Numbered from the stretch's first letter, positions 9,601-18,840 are shown. The stretch: DNA of 64,000 nucleotides from Streptococcus pneumoniae (GCF_001096185.1 NZ_CRPU01000001.1:372001-436000); one strand, 5' to 3'. Notes: generated by a model from the letters alone, not told the origin. Program-made: numbers and translations.

Positions 9601-12600
9601 AGCTGGTGTATTGACATTGTTTCCTGCATTTGGTTTCGTTGCTTCTTCTGGAGTTTTCACTAAATCTGCCGCTGGAATTGTTGCAACTTCACCATCTTTA
9701 GTTGTCACCGTTGCATTTCCTTTGTCGTCAAACGCCACCTTAGCTTCTGGATTTACCGCTTTGATTGCTTCTGTAATCTTAGCTTTATCCTCGTCTGATA
9801 AATGATCTGGATCGCTTACAACTACTTTATCAGCTGGTGTGTTAACTTTGTTTCCTGCATTTGGTTGTTTAGCTTCTTCTGGACTTGTTACTAAATCTGC
9901 CGCTGGAATTGTTGCAGTTTCCGTATTACCATCTTTATCTTCTATAGTTACCGTTGCATTTCCTTTATCATCTACGAAGATTGCTTTTGCATCTGGATTT
10001 ACTGCTTTAATCTTAGCTTCAATCGCTTTTTTCTCTTCTGGAGATAATGGTTTAGTTGGATCAGCTACTACTACTTTATCAGCTGGTTTGTTAATGTTGT
10101 TTCCAGCTTTTGCATTTTTAGCTTCTTCTGCAGTTTTCACTAAATCTTTTGCTGGAATTACAAAGCTTCTACCATCTTCTGTAGTTATCGTTGCATTTCC
10201 ATTGTCATCAACAACTACCGTTGAACCTGGGTTCACTTCCTCAACAGCTTTCTTAATAGCTTCTTTATCCAAGTTAGCTGGATCTGTTACTAATACCTTA
10301 TCAACAGGTTTCTTAATTAAATCTTGTTTCTCAGGTTTTAATAGATCTGCTTTTGGTTTCGCTAAGGCTTCTACAGGGATTGTTGCGATGTCTCCATTTG
10401 CATTCTTAACAGTCGCATTTCCTTTTGCGTCAAATACTACTGTTGCTCCTGGGTTAACTGCTAAGATGTTTTTCTCAATTTCTTGAATATCTTCCGCTGT
10501 TAATTTATCTCTATCTTTCACTAACACTCTGTCTGCTGGTGAATTGATTTTATTTCCTGCATTCACTTTAGCTTTATCAGCATCAGTCTTCGTTAAATCT
10601 TTCACTGGAATTGTTGCTGTTTTACCTTCTGGTGTTGTTACTGTCGCATTTCCTTTGTCATCTACGAATACTGTTGCTCCTGGATTTATACGTTGAACTT
10701 TAGCAGCGATTTTCGCTTTAACATCATCCGTAATTTGTCCATCTTTAACAAACACTCGATCTGCTGGTTTGTTAATAACGTTACCTGCTTTTGGATCGCT
10801 TAATACTTCATCATCAGTTTTCACTAAATCATCCGCTGCGATTACTAATGTCTTACCATCTGGAGTTGTTACTGTTGCATTTCCTTTTTCGTCTACAAAT
10901 ACTGTTGCATCTGGGTTAACTTCTGCAACTTTAGCTTTAATAGCTTTACGGTCTTCATCAGTTAATGCATCTTTATTAGCAACTACTGTTTGATCGATAG
11001 GTTTCTTAACTGGATTTTGTTTTGCTGGATCTAATAGATCTTTTTTATCATTTGATTTCACTAAGTCACTTACAGGGATTGTCGCTATAGCTGTAGTACC
11101 GTCTTGATTTGGTACTGTTACTGTTGCGTTTCCTGCTTCGTCAAATACGACTTTAGTCCCTTCAGGGTTTACCGCTTGAATCGCTGCAGTAATCTTAGCT
11201 TTTTCAGCATCAGTTAATTCAGCTGGATTTGCTACTACTGTTCTTTCTGCTGGAGTATTTACTTTGTTTCCTGCTTTTGCAGACTCTTTAGCTGTTGGAT
11301 CTTTCAATAAATCATCTACAGAAATCGTTGCTGTGTTTCCTTCTGGAGTCGTTACTGTTGCGTTTCCTTGGTCATCAACAAAGACAGTCGCTCCTGGGTT
11401 TACTGCTTCAACCGCTTTTTGGATTTTAGCTTTAACTTCATCTTTATTCGGTCCAACTAAATCTGCCACCGCTGCCGCTACTTTATCCGCTGGCTTGTTG
11501 ATGTTATTTCCTGCTTTTGCACCATCAACTTCTTGTGGAGATTTCACTAAGTCTTCTTTGGCGATTACTACAGTTTTACCTTCTGGTGTTGTTACTGTTG
11601 CATTTCCTTCGTCATCAACTACGATAGTTGTCTTCGGATCTCTATTTACCTTAGCGATTTCTTTCTTGATAGCTTCTTTTTCTGCTGAAGTTAATTTACC
11701 TGCTTTCTTAACAAGTGTTTTGTCTGCTGGTTTGTTAACTGCATCTTGTTTGTCTGGGTTCCTTAAGTCAGCTGCATCTTTTGCTAAATCAGATGCTGGA
11801 ATTGTTGCCACAGCTCCATCTTTCGTTGTTACTGTTGCGTTTCCTTTTTCGTCAAATGCAACTGTTGCACCTGGGTTAACTTTCAGGATTTCTGCTCTAA
11901 TCTTATCTTCATCAGCCTTGATATTAGCAGGATCTGTTACAACCACTTTCGTTGCTGGAGTGTTTACTTTGTTTCCTGCATTTGGTTGAGTTGTATCTTT
12001 GATAAGATCTTCAACAGGAATTGTTGCTGTCTTACCATCTGGAGTTGTTACAGTCGCATTTCCTTGGTCGTCTACGAATACTTTTGAACCTTCTGGGTTC
12101 ACTGCTTCTACAGCCGCTTTGATTTTAGCTTTAACGTCTGCTTTCTTCGCATCATCAGCTAAATCAGCTTTTGTTGCTGCTACTTTATCGGCTGGTTTGT
12201 TGACGTTGTTTCCTGCTTTTTCATCTTTAGCTTCTTCTGGAGATTTCACTAAGTCAGTTACTGGAATTGTTGCTGTTTGTCCTTCTGGTGTGATTACAGT
12301 TGCATTTCCTTGAGCATCAACTACTACTGTTGAACCTGGGTTTACTGCTTGAACTTTAGCTTTGATTGCTGCGATATTTTCAGGAGTTAAGGCATCTTTA
12401 TCAGCAACTACTTTGTCTGCTGGTTTGTTGATGTTGTTTCCTGCTTTAGCAGTTTCTTTGTCAGCTTCTTTCTTCACTAAGTCAGCTTTTGGAATTACTA
12501 CAGTTTTACCTTCTGGTGTTGTTACTGTTGCGTTTCCTTTGTCATCAACTACTACAGTAGAATCTGGATTTACTGCTTCTACAGCTGCTTTAATAGCATC

Positions 12601-15600
12601 TTTAGCGGCACTTAAATCTGTATTTGGATCATCTACTAAGGCTGGATCAACTACTACTTTGTCTGCTGGTTTGTTTACAGCATCTTGTTTCGCTGGATCA
12701 GCTAAGTCAGCTTTAGCTTTTACTAAATCGCTTGCTGGAATTGTTGCTGTTTTTCCTTCTGGTGTTGTTACTGTTGCATTTCCTTTTTCATCTACAACAA
12801 CTGTTGCATCTGGATTTACTGCTTGAATTTTAGCTTTAATAGCGTCTGTAACTTCTTGTGGTAAGGGTGCATCTGTACTGTCCACCACTACTCTATCAGC
12901 TGGAGTGTTTACTTGGTTTCCACCGTTAACATTCTCTTTATCAGCATCTGATTTGACTAAATCTGCCACTGGAATTGTCGCAGTTTTACCATCTTTAGTT
13001 GTTACAGTCGCATTTCCGTTATCATCTACTACTACTGTAGCATCTGGGTTCACTGCTTCAACTGCTGCTTTAATTCTAGCAAGTTCAGGGTCTGTTAATT
13101 GCTTACTGTTATCAACACGTACTCTGTCAGCTGGGTTGTTGATGTTGTTACCAGCTTTGGCAGTTGATGTTTCATTAGGTTTTTTAATTAAATCATCTGC
13201 GTCAATAACTGCTGTTTTACCTGCTGGTGTTGTTACAACTGCATTTCCTTGGTCGTCGACTACTACTACTGCACCTGGGTTTACTGCTTCAACTTTTGCT
13301 TTAATAGCATCTTTTACTTCTTGAAGTTTATCACCTTGTAATGCTGCAATATCTTCTACAACTGTTTGAGCATTCGGTTTGTTGATGTCATCTCCACCGT
13401 TTGCTTTCTTAGCATCTTCTTCTGTCTTGAATAAGTCACCTGCTGGAATTGTCGCAATTGTTCCATCTTTAAGAACTACTGTTGCATTTCCTTCAGCGTC
13501 ATATTTAACAGCTTTAACTTTTTCGTCGCCACCATTTAATTTTTTCAGTTTTTCAGTTGCTTTTGCTTGAAGATCTGCATTTGTTGCATCTCCAACCAAC
13601 TTATCTGCTGGCTTACGAACTCCTGCATTACCTGAATCAGGATTTGCTGCATCAGCTAAAGTACGCACCAATTCTTTGGCTGTAAATCCTGCTGTATTTC
13701 CTTCTGGTGTTGAAACAGTTACTGTACCATTATCATCAATTGTCACAACAGCATTAGGGTTTACTTCACGAACAGCCTTTTTGATGTTTTCTTTATCTGC
13801 ATCTGTCAAACTTTCAGGATTTTCAACAATCACTTTATCCGTTGGACGGTTGATGTTGTTACCACCGCCTGCTGTATCTAAAGCATTTACATCTTTTGTT
13901 AAATCTTCTTGTTTTAATGTTTCAGGTGCTTGCTTCCCTGGTAAGGTTACTTCAGCACTTCCATCATCCTTAACAACTACCTTAGTTCCCGGAGGATTTA
14001 CTGCTTTAATAGCATCTTCTAGTTTTTTCCGTTCATCCTCATTTAAGGCTGATGGATTTTCAGCAATTACCTTGTTCGCTGGTAAACGAGCAGAGTTGAT
14101 GGCTTTAATCGCTGCTTCTGCTGATTTCTTAGCTTGCTCAACATCGGCATTTTTCTTAGCACCATCGATTGCCTCTTCCGAAGCTTTCTTAACAGCATCT
14201 ACCTCAGCTTGAAGTTTTGCTCTAGCTTCTTCAGTCAAGGCTGCGTCTTGAGCAATCTCTTGCTTTTTAGCATCGGCTGTAGTTTCTACCGCTGTTTTAG
14301 CTTCTGGTTTTTTAGCAGCAGGTTTCTTAACACCCTCTACCTCTGTTTTTCCAGTATCGCCTGCTGTATCGATTTCACCTTGCTCTTGTTCAGCTGCTTC
14401 AGGCGTTTCTGCATTATCATTTTTCCCATTGATTACAGCTTTTTTAGCATCAGCAAGTTGTTTAGCTTGTTCTTTAGCTTCTGCCTTTTCTTCCTCTGTT
14501 AGGTCAGTGCGGGCATCCATTTCTGCTTCTTTAGCTTTTAAGGCTTCATCGATTTTGTCTAATGCTGCTTGTTTACCGATTGGGTTGATTTTAGCAACTT
14601 CTTCGGTTCCTTCAGCTTGTTTATCGTTTACAATAGTTTGAGCTGCTGTTGCCGCAGCTGCTGTTTCTGCTGTTGCTGGTTGTTTTTCGATTTCAGCAAG
14701 GGCTGCTGCTGCCTTGTCTTCAGCATCTTTTTTAGCTTTTTCCTTCTCGGCTTGTGTTAAGCTATCATTGTTCGCAATAGCCTCCTTCTTAGCTTCCAAA
14801 GTCTTAGCGATTTCTTCTTTAGCTTTTTCTTTACCGATTGGATTTACTTTCGCTACAGCACCAGTACCTTCATCTTTACCTGCAGTTACATCTGTTGCAT
14901 TTGTAGCATCAGCGATTTTTTCTAATGCTGCTGCTTTATCTTTTTCTACATCAGCAATAGCTTTATCTTGCTCAGCTTTCGTTAAGTTCGTGTTCTGTTT
15001 AATAGCTTCAATTTTATTATCAGCTTCAGTTGTTACTGCATCGATTGCTGGTTGTTTATCTAATTTCACAACTTTATCGACAGGAATGGTGTCTTTAGAA
15101 CCATCTTGGTAAGTTACTACTAAGTTTTCACCGTCTTGAACAAGGTCTTTTACAACCTTCTTAGCATTTTCTGCTTCGACTGCTTTTCCTTTTTTATCTT
15201 CTAAGTTCTTATCTTCATTTTTCTTAGAGTATTCTAATGGAAGATTTTCTTTAAGCTTAGTTAATTCAGCCTCTGGAATATGAGCAATATCTGTTACCAC
15301 TGTCTTATCAGCATCAGCCAATTCTCTAATGTCATATTTTGCTGTTTGAGCTTTTAGTTTGATAGTGAATGAACCTGGGTCAGTTGCATATGAAGAACCT
15401 TTAGCAACATTATGGATTTCTTTACCATCTGTATCTGTCGCAGTTGCATAACGAGTTACAATTTTAAGTTCTTGATTTGCTTCTTTAGGGAATTTGCTCT
15501 CGGCAATTCCAGAGTTATCTTTTGAAATATTACCTTTAATTTTTACAATAGCAGGATTTTCTGCTGTTGCTACTGTTTCAGTAGAAATTTTTTCAACTGT

Positions 15601-18042
15601 TGTATTGTACTCATTATCTAAAATATCAGGATTAGATTCATCTTTAGCTGGCGAATCCTGATTCCCACCACGTTTAATCGTCGCAGATGCTATTTTCCCT
15701 GAATCATCTGTATATTTAACAGGAATATCGAAGTCTTCATTTGCATATACATATACATCTTTTTTACCGTCTACAGAATAAGGGATGGTTACTTCTGGAG
15801 CATTATTTGTACGTGCAAAATCAGTCAATGGTCTAGTGTCTGTTGAACCATCTTTATAGGTTACAACTAGATTGTTACCATCTTTTTTAATGCTTGCGAT
15901 ACGTTCTTCTTGATTTTCTACAGCTTGACCTTTTTTATCAGCTAGACGAGCATCCATATTGTTTTTAGAGTACTCAATCTTAAGCTTTTCTTTGATTTTA
16001 TTAAATTCTGCTTCAGTTACTTCCGATGCATCATCCACTGCTACTTTATCAGCTTCTGCTGGTGTTTGGATGTCATACTTTTGAGTTTGTGGTTTAAGCA
16101 TAACTCTAAGTGACATGTTATTAGCAGTTTCTTTTCCAGAACCTACAAATTCTTTTCCTTCAGAATCGACTACTTTTAAGTAACGCCATCCTAAAGCTAC
16201 GCCTGGAGGGTTCTCTCCTTTAGTTGCAGCCTCTAATTTAGCTTGTGTAAATGATCCTTCTGGAGCTGGGGTACCTGAGTATGTAATAACTGCTGGCTTA
16301 GCTTCTGTGGCTGGTGTTTCAGAAGAAATAACATTAGCTGTATAGCCATATTGTGTGTTTACTTTATCTGGTTCACCTTCAACAGGTTTAAACGGATTAC
16401 TTCCCCATTGTAATAAGGTTGCACTTTTAATCTTATCCGCATCGTCTTTAATTTTGATGTCGAATGAATTTTCTTCTGCTCCATAGACATAGATTTCTCT
16501 TTTTGGCGCATCAGAGAACGGGAACTCTACTACAGGATCCAGATCCGTACGTGCCACGCTTGCTAATGACGCTTCATCTGTTGAGTCATCATTATATGTC
16601 ACTACTACTTTTTTGTTTGCAGTATCAACATTGATACTTTTCACTACAGATGCTTGATTATCTAAAGCTTGACCTTTTTTAGATTCTAGTCTAGCGTCTT
16701 GGCTAGTTGTAGAATATCCAAGCTTGATTTGGTTTTTAATTTTCTGAATATCAGTTTCTGTTAGGTTGTTAATATCTGAAACAGCAATTTTATTAGCGTT
16801 ATTTTCTGGTTGCTGGATGCTGTATTTGTATGTTTGAGATTTAACAACCATTTTGAAAAATCCGGCTGCCGCTGCATTTCCACCAGCTTCTATCTTACCA
16901 TCTGCTTCATCATAAACTTGCAAATATCTGTCACCTAATACCGCATGTTGATTTTCTTGTTTAGTGTAAGCCGAAAGACCTTTAAACTTGTCATTTGGTT
17001 TTCCTGTTACACGTACTGTTACTGGACCTTGCGTTGGAGTTAAAACAGAGTGATACGTCCAACCCCAACCATCTGTTTCTTCTTGGTTAGGAGCCGAGCC
17101 TATAGGTCGTCTATCTAAATACTGACCACTAGCCCCTTTAACAAAGGTTTTACTAATTTTCCCAGCAGTTGAATTTACAGAAATCTCAATATTTGTATCT
17201 TCTTCGTTATAAGCGTAGATTTCTTTTTTAGCATCATCAGAAAATTCTACAGTATAGCTAATATTCCCTTCAGTTCTTGTGTATGGTTCATGAGTTTTAG
17301 CAGTTGCTTCTGTACGGAAAGCATTCTCTTTATCAATTTCTTTCCTATTACGTGAATCATGAGATCCAGAGTTTTCGATTGCGTTAGATTCTGATTTAGG
17401 TTCAGTGTTTTCTGCTTTTTTACCTACAGTTGGTTGTCCGTTAGTAGTATCTACTTTCGGAGCGTCTTTTGAATCTTTTGGTTTGTTTTTTAATTTTGAG
17501 CTTACTGTAGTGACAAGGTTTCTGTAAGCTACGTTCAATTCATCTTGACTAGTTGCAGAAGCGAGTGTAGACTCAGCAGAAGCCAATTCCCCATTCAAAA
17601 GAGCAAGGCTGTCCTCTGTTTTATTAGCATACGTACCTGCAGAAAGTTTTGATTTAACTTCTGAAATGTAGTTTTCAAGTTGCTTTTTGTCCAAAGCTGG
17701 AGTTGTTACTTCTGGTGCAGCTGGTTTTGCTGGTTCTTCTACAACTGGTTGTGCTGCTGGAACGCTTTCTGCTGGAGTTGATGGGGCATCAGAAACTGGT
17801 GCTACTACCGAAGCACTTTCTGCTTCTTGTGGTCCCTCATGTTCAGAGGCTAGCCCTGGAGCTGCTAGAGATGTCTCTTGTTTGCTTAGCTCATTAGCTG
17901 ATACAGCTCCATTTCCCAAGAACATGAACAGGGCAGCAACTGCTACGCTGGCTGCTCCAAAACTATATTTACGGATTGAGTAACGTGTGACCTTTTCACG
18001 GTGCAAGCGTTCAACACGACTCATAGGCGATTTTTTCTCCAC
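6679..18042 (-). CDS. Giant LPXTG-anchored surface protein with Rib-like repeats
   Basis: Cell-wall anchored protein of 3787 residues, probably an adhesin or surface stalk. The start is GTG with an AAGGAG ribosome site; an ATG lies six codons in. Order of parts: a YSIRK-type signal peptide (about 1-50, motif YSIRKYSFGAASVAVA); a Pro/Glu-rich linker; a FIVAR-like helical segment (about 125-190); three related beta-rich modules of about 240 residues beginning near 258, 497 and 745; about four DUF1542-like helical units (about 995-1315); 28 Rib-like repeats plus one degenerate copy (about 1316-3615); a Gly/Asn-rich linker; a second FIVAR-like segment; and the sortase motif LPNTG at 3751-3755 with a hydrophobic segment and the RRRKEDEEA tail. 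There are no frameshifts over 11.4 kb, so the gene looks intact. The ligand is unknown. It is absent from the TIGR4 gene order I remember at this locus, which suggests accessory content. Confidence 0.93.
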   Translation of the reverse strand: MEKKSPMSRVERLHREKVTRYSIRKYSFGAASVAVAALFMFLGNGAVSANELSKQETSLAAPGLASEHEGPQEAESASVVAPVSDAPSTPAESVPAAQPVVEEPAKPAAPEVTTPALDKKQLENYISEVKSKLSAGTYANKTEDSLALLNGELASAESTLASATSQDELNVAYRNLVTTVSSKLKNKPKDSKDAPKVDTTNGQPTVGKKAENTEPKSESNAIENSGSHDSRNRKEIDKENAFRTEATAKTHEPYTRTEGNISYTVEFSDDAKKEIYAYNEEDTNIEISVNSTAGKISKTFVKGASGQYLDRRPIGSAPNQEETDGWGWTYHSVLTPTQGPVTVRVTGKPNDKFKGLSAYTKQENQHAVLGDRYLQVYDEADGKIEAGGNAAAAGFFKMVVKSQTYKYSIQQPENNANKIAVSDINNLTETDIQKIKNQIKLGYSTTSQDARLESKKGQALDNQASVVKSINVDTANKKVVVTYNDDSTDEASLASVARTDLDPVVEFPFSDAPKREIYVYGAEENSFDIKIKDDADKIKSATLLQWGSNPFKPVEGEPDKVNTQYGYTANVISSETPATEAKPAVITYSGTPAPEGSFTQAKLEAATKGENPPGVALGWRYLKVVDSEGKEFVGSGKETANNMSLRVMLKPQTQKYDIQTPAEADKVAVDDASEVTEAEFNKIKEKLKIEYSKNNMDARLADKKGQAVENQEERIASIKKDGNNLVVTYKDGSTDTRPLTDFARTNNAPEVTIPYSVDGKKDVYVYANEDFDIPVKYTDDSGKIASATIKRGGNQDSPAKDESNPDILDNEYNTTVEKISTETVATAENPAIVKIKGNISKDNSGIAESKFPKEANQELKIVTRYATATDTDGKEIHNVAKGSSYATDPGSFTIKLKAQTAKYDIRELADADKTVVTDIAHIPEAELTKLKENLPLEYSKKNEDKNLEDKKGKAVEAENAKKVVKDLVQDGENLVVTYQDGSKDTIPVDKVVKLDKQPAIDAVTTEADNKIEAIKQNTNLTKAEQDKAIADVEKDKAAALEKIADATNATDVTAGKDEGTGAVAKVNPIGKEKAKEEIAKTLEAKKEAIANNDSLTQAEKEKAKKDAEDKAAAALAEIEKQPATAETAAAATAAQTIVNDKQAEGTEEVAKINPIGKQAALDKIDEALKAKEAEMDARTDLTEEEKAEAKEQAKQLADAKKAVINGKNDNAETPEAAEQEQGEIDTAGDTGKTEVEGVKKPAAKKPEAKTAVETTADAKKQEIAQDAALTEEARAKLQAEVDAVKKASEEAIDGAKKNADVEQAKKSAEAAIKAINSARLPANKVIAENPSALNEDERKKLEDAIKAVNPPGTKVVVKDDGSAEVTLPGKQAPETLKQEDLTKDVNALDTAGGGNNINRPTDKVIVENPESLTDADKENIKKAVREVNPNAVVTIDDNGTVTVSTPEGNTAGFTAKELVRTLADAANPDSGNAGVRKPADKLVGDATNADLQAKATEKLKKLNGGDEKVKAVKYDAEGNATVVLKDGTIATIPAGDLFKTEEDAKKANGGDDINKPNAQTVVEDIAALQGDKLQEVKDAIKAKVEAVNPGAVVVVDDQGNAVVTTPAGKTAVIDADDLIKKPNETSTAKAGNNINNPADRVRVDNSKQLTDPELARIKAAVEAVNPDATVVVDDNGNATVTTKDGKTATIPVADLVKSDADKENVNGGNQVNTPADRVVVDSTDAPLPQEVTDAIKAKIQAVNPDATVVVDEKGNATVTTPEGKTATIPASDLVKAKADLADPAKQDAVNKPADKVVVDPALVDDPNTDLSAAKDAIKAAVEAVNPDSTVVVDDKGNATVTTPEGKTVVIPKADLVKKEADKETAKAGNNINKPADKVVADKDALTPENIAAIKAKVQAVNPGSTVVVDAQGNATVITPEGQTATIPVTDLVKSPEEAKDEKAGNNVNKPADKVAATKADLADDAKKADVKAKIKAAVEAVNPEGSKVFVDDQGNATVTTPDGKTATIPVEDLIKDTTQPNAGNKVNTPATKVVVTDPANIKADEDKIRAEILKVNPGATVAFDEKGNATVTTKDGAVATIPASDLAKDAADLRNPDKQDAVNKPADKTLVKKAGKLTSAEKEAIKKEIAKVNRDPKTTIVVDDEGNATVTTPEGKTVVIAKEDLVKSPQEVDGAKAGNNINKPADKVAAAVADLVGPNKDEVKAKIQKAVEAVNPGATVFVDDQGNATVTTPEGNTATISVDDLLKDPTAKESAKAGNKVNTPAERTVVANPAELTDAEKAKITAAIQAVNPEGTKVVFDEAGNATVTVPNQDGTTAIATIPVSDLVKSNDKKDLLDPAKQNPVKKPIDQTVVANKDALTDEDRKAIKAKVAEVNPDATVFVDEKGNATVTTPDGKTLVIAADDLVKTDDEVLSDPKAGNVINKPADRVFVKDGQITDDVKAKIAAKVQRINPGATVFVDDKGNATVTTPEGKTATIPVKDLTKTDADKAKVNAGNKINSPADRVLVKDRDKLTAEDIQEIEKNILAVNPGATVVFDAKGNATVKNANGDIATIPVEALAKPKADLLKPEKQDLIKKPVDKVLVTDPANLDKEAIKKAVEEVNPGSTVVVDDNGNATITTEDGRSFVIPAKDLVKTAEEAKNAKAGNNINKPADKVVVADPTKPLSPEEKKAIEAKIKAVNPDAKAIFVDDKGNATVTIEDKDGNTETATIPAADLVTSPEEAKQPNAGNKVNTPADKVVVSDPDHLSDEDKAKITEAIKAVNPEAKVAFDDKGNATVTTKDGEVATIPAADLVKTPEEATKPNAGNNVNTPADKVAVDSTKPLTEDEKKAIAAKVAEVNPGATVAVDDQGNATVTVNGKTAVIPAAALTKTADSAKEPNAGNDVVKPADKTVVEDPESLTKDEQDAIAAKVAEVNPEAKTVVVDDQGNATVTTKDGKTVVIPAKDLVKTAEEAAKPNAGNDVNTPADKTVLDPNDLEASKKAIEDKVKAVNPGATVVVDDQGNATVTTKDGKVAVIPAKDLTKTADSAKEPNAGNDVVKPADKTVVANPDSLTKDEKEAIIAKVKAVNPDATVVVDDQGNATVTPKDGKPVVIPASDLTKSPEEAAKPNAGNDIVKPADKTVVANPESLTPEEKEAIVAKVAAVNPGAEVVVDDQGNATVTVNGKTAIIPAADLTKNADAEKAPKAGNDIVKPASKTKVANPDSLTPEEKKAIADKVTAVNPGSTVVVDDKGNATVTLPNGNTAVIPASDLTKSEKDVNDGKAKDNAVTPAAKTKVANPNALTPEEKKAIEDKVKAANPGATVVVDDKGNATVVKDGNVSVIPSTDLVKVEDDATKPNGGNDANTPAAKTVVADSTKLTDEEKAAVKKAVAAVNPGSTVVVDDKGNATVTKGDGTVLNIPASDLVIPAEKLADEAKNAKVKTPAIRTLVGNKENLTKDEKDAVKKAIEAVNPGATVVVDDKGNATVTMPDGSTATISKEQLVKNAEEAKAKNGGNNLDFDLSKVTVANLANITPEEKAKFQFKVLGAITNVEEFDLDAYIKSTDKDGNTVYTSKDSNVTITIDKDGNMKVTKDGKTDLVVNIDEEGNVTIVTKEGQVLAIPRDDAFKQYVPYNAGGNNGSGNGNGTSGNNGATNTAAKVDKAKLEGAIHQLDELFIQESAKLDAENAKEATDLLADAKKVFADPKASQDEVDAMVKRIEDFMAKVAPATDHATPAKDQAAQTSAVAPATAQAANANQAAANARKAAKELPNTGTADSTVAMVAATASALLGLGLAGRRRKEDEEA
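7550..14095 (-). repeat. Tandem array of about 28 Rib-like repeat modules inside the surface protein
   Basis: Each unit of about 76-84 codons follows the pattern [I/V]NxPADK-VVV - LTxEEKxAI - AVNPxATVVVDDxGNATVTT - DGKTATIPAxDLVK - xAGNN. Units differ in linker type. Some end in KAGNN or NAGNK; others end in a DPxKQDA form and are followed by a VNKP or VKKP start, which recurs after units 6, 10, 13 and 16. This points to block duplication of three- or four-unit sets. The DNA is correspondingly repetitive (for example GTTGCGTTTCCTTGGTCGTC recurs on the plus strand), so copy number is likely to vary between strains and to be hard to assemble. Confidence 0.88.
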
Positions 18043-18088
18043 TTATTGTGTTCTCCTTAAAAATATTTTTTTATGTCCATATCTACAT

Positions 18089-18120
18089 GCAAAGATTCCT
18101 CGCCATGGGCGAGGTTTTGC
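18089..18120 (-). promoter_or_regulatory. Stem-loop in the 5' untranslated leader of the surface-protein mRNA
   Basis: A perfect 7-bp stem CCTCGCC/GGCGAGG with a 3-nt loop (18098-18114) is nested in an outer GCAAA/TTTGC pairing, giving a 5+7 bp structure. It lies between the promoter at 18141-18169 and the GTG start, about 47 bases before the start codon. There is no T-run, so it is not a standard terminator. A role in mRNA stability or translation control is inferred. Confidence 0.6.
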
Positions 18121-18140
18121 ATATGATACTTTACTTCTTC

Positions 18141-18169
18141 ATTGTACATGATAAGTGATATATATGCAA
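18141..18169 (-). promoter_or_regulatory. Promoter of the giant surface protein gene
   Basis: TTGCAT (18164-18169) and TACAAT (18141-18146) are separated by 17 bp on the minus strand. The predicted transcript has a leader of roughly 90 nt containing a hairpin. Confidence 0.7.
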
Positions 18170-18196
18170 ACTAAATGCTCATCAAATTTACTAAAA

Positions 18197-18656
18197 AAAA
18201 AAAAACATTTTCAGACAATTTTCACAATTTGTTCGTTTTTATAACCAAAATTATGAATTTTTTAACTTTAAAATCAGGAAAATATTTTGTTTTTCTGCAT
18301 TTTATTATATTGTATTAAAAACCGAAATTCGGAAATGAATTTGGATAAAATCTTTTTATTTTGAAAAGCAGATAACTTTGATACCTAAAAGGAACTATTC
18401 TTGTTTTTTTGAACAAAATATTCGTAAAATAAATATACAAAAATTTTTAGGTTTTTAGCTTTTTTTCTTCCAAAAAAGAGAACCTGTCAGTTAAATGCCC
18501 AGATTCTCTGATAGCTTTCTAGCAGAGCCCAACAGAACCAGACCCTATCTCTCATATGCACTATTCTCTTAAAATTCAAAGGCAAGACACGCCAGAGTCG
18601 CTTCACCGTAGAAATATGACTGACTTCCACATCCTAATTACGACCTAAAAGCATTA
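18197..18656. other. Gene-free AT-rich stretch
   Basis: No open frame with a ribosome site and no recognised RNA gene is visible. The first 270 bases are strongly AT-rich and include A-runs and T-runs. The rest is of mixed composition and looks like decayed intergenic sequence. It separates the surface-protein promoter from the second BOX element. Confidence 0.6.
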
Positions 18657-18793
18657 ACTCTTCGAAAATCTCTTCAAACCGCGTCAACGTCGCCTTGTCG
18701 TAGACTTCGTCAGTCTTATCTACAACCTCAAAACAGTGTTTTGAGCAACCTGCGACTAGCTTCCTAGTTTGCTCTTTGATTTTCATTGAGTAT
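18657..18793 (+). repeat. BOX element (boxA to boxC)
   Basis: Starts with AACTCTTCGAAAATCTCTTC and GTCAACGTCGCCTTGTCGTAG (boxA), has a middle segment around ACAACCTCAAAACAGTGTTT, and ends in boxC GCTCTTTGATTTTCATTGAG. It is oriented opposite to the BOX at 6523-6627, so the two bracket the surface-protein gene as inverted copies. Confidence 0.85.
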
Positions 18794-18840
18794 TAGTCGT
18801 CTCTGCCTGGTCTGCCTGTTGCAACTAAGAACTAAAGCTA

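Noticed and set aside
7451-9805. 784-codon open frame on the plus strand, with further long ones up to 14.2 kb
   Set aside because: It is antisense to the Rib-like repeats. The recurring codons of the repeat leave the opposite strand free of stops. There is no ribosome site, and the predicted protein is a low-complexity Ser/Thr/Val repeat. The real gene is on the minus strand with signal peptide and LPNTG.
7550-14095. Possible frameshifts or pseudogene in the very long repeat gene
   Set aside because: One continuous frame links the GTG start, signal peptide, all repeats and the sortase signal. No stop or phase change is seen.
18430-18560. AGAGAA...TTCTCT pairing as a terminator or remnant gene
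   Set aside because: The stem is only 6 bp with a long loop and no coding frame; it does not rise above chance in AT-rich sequence.
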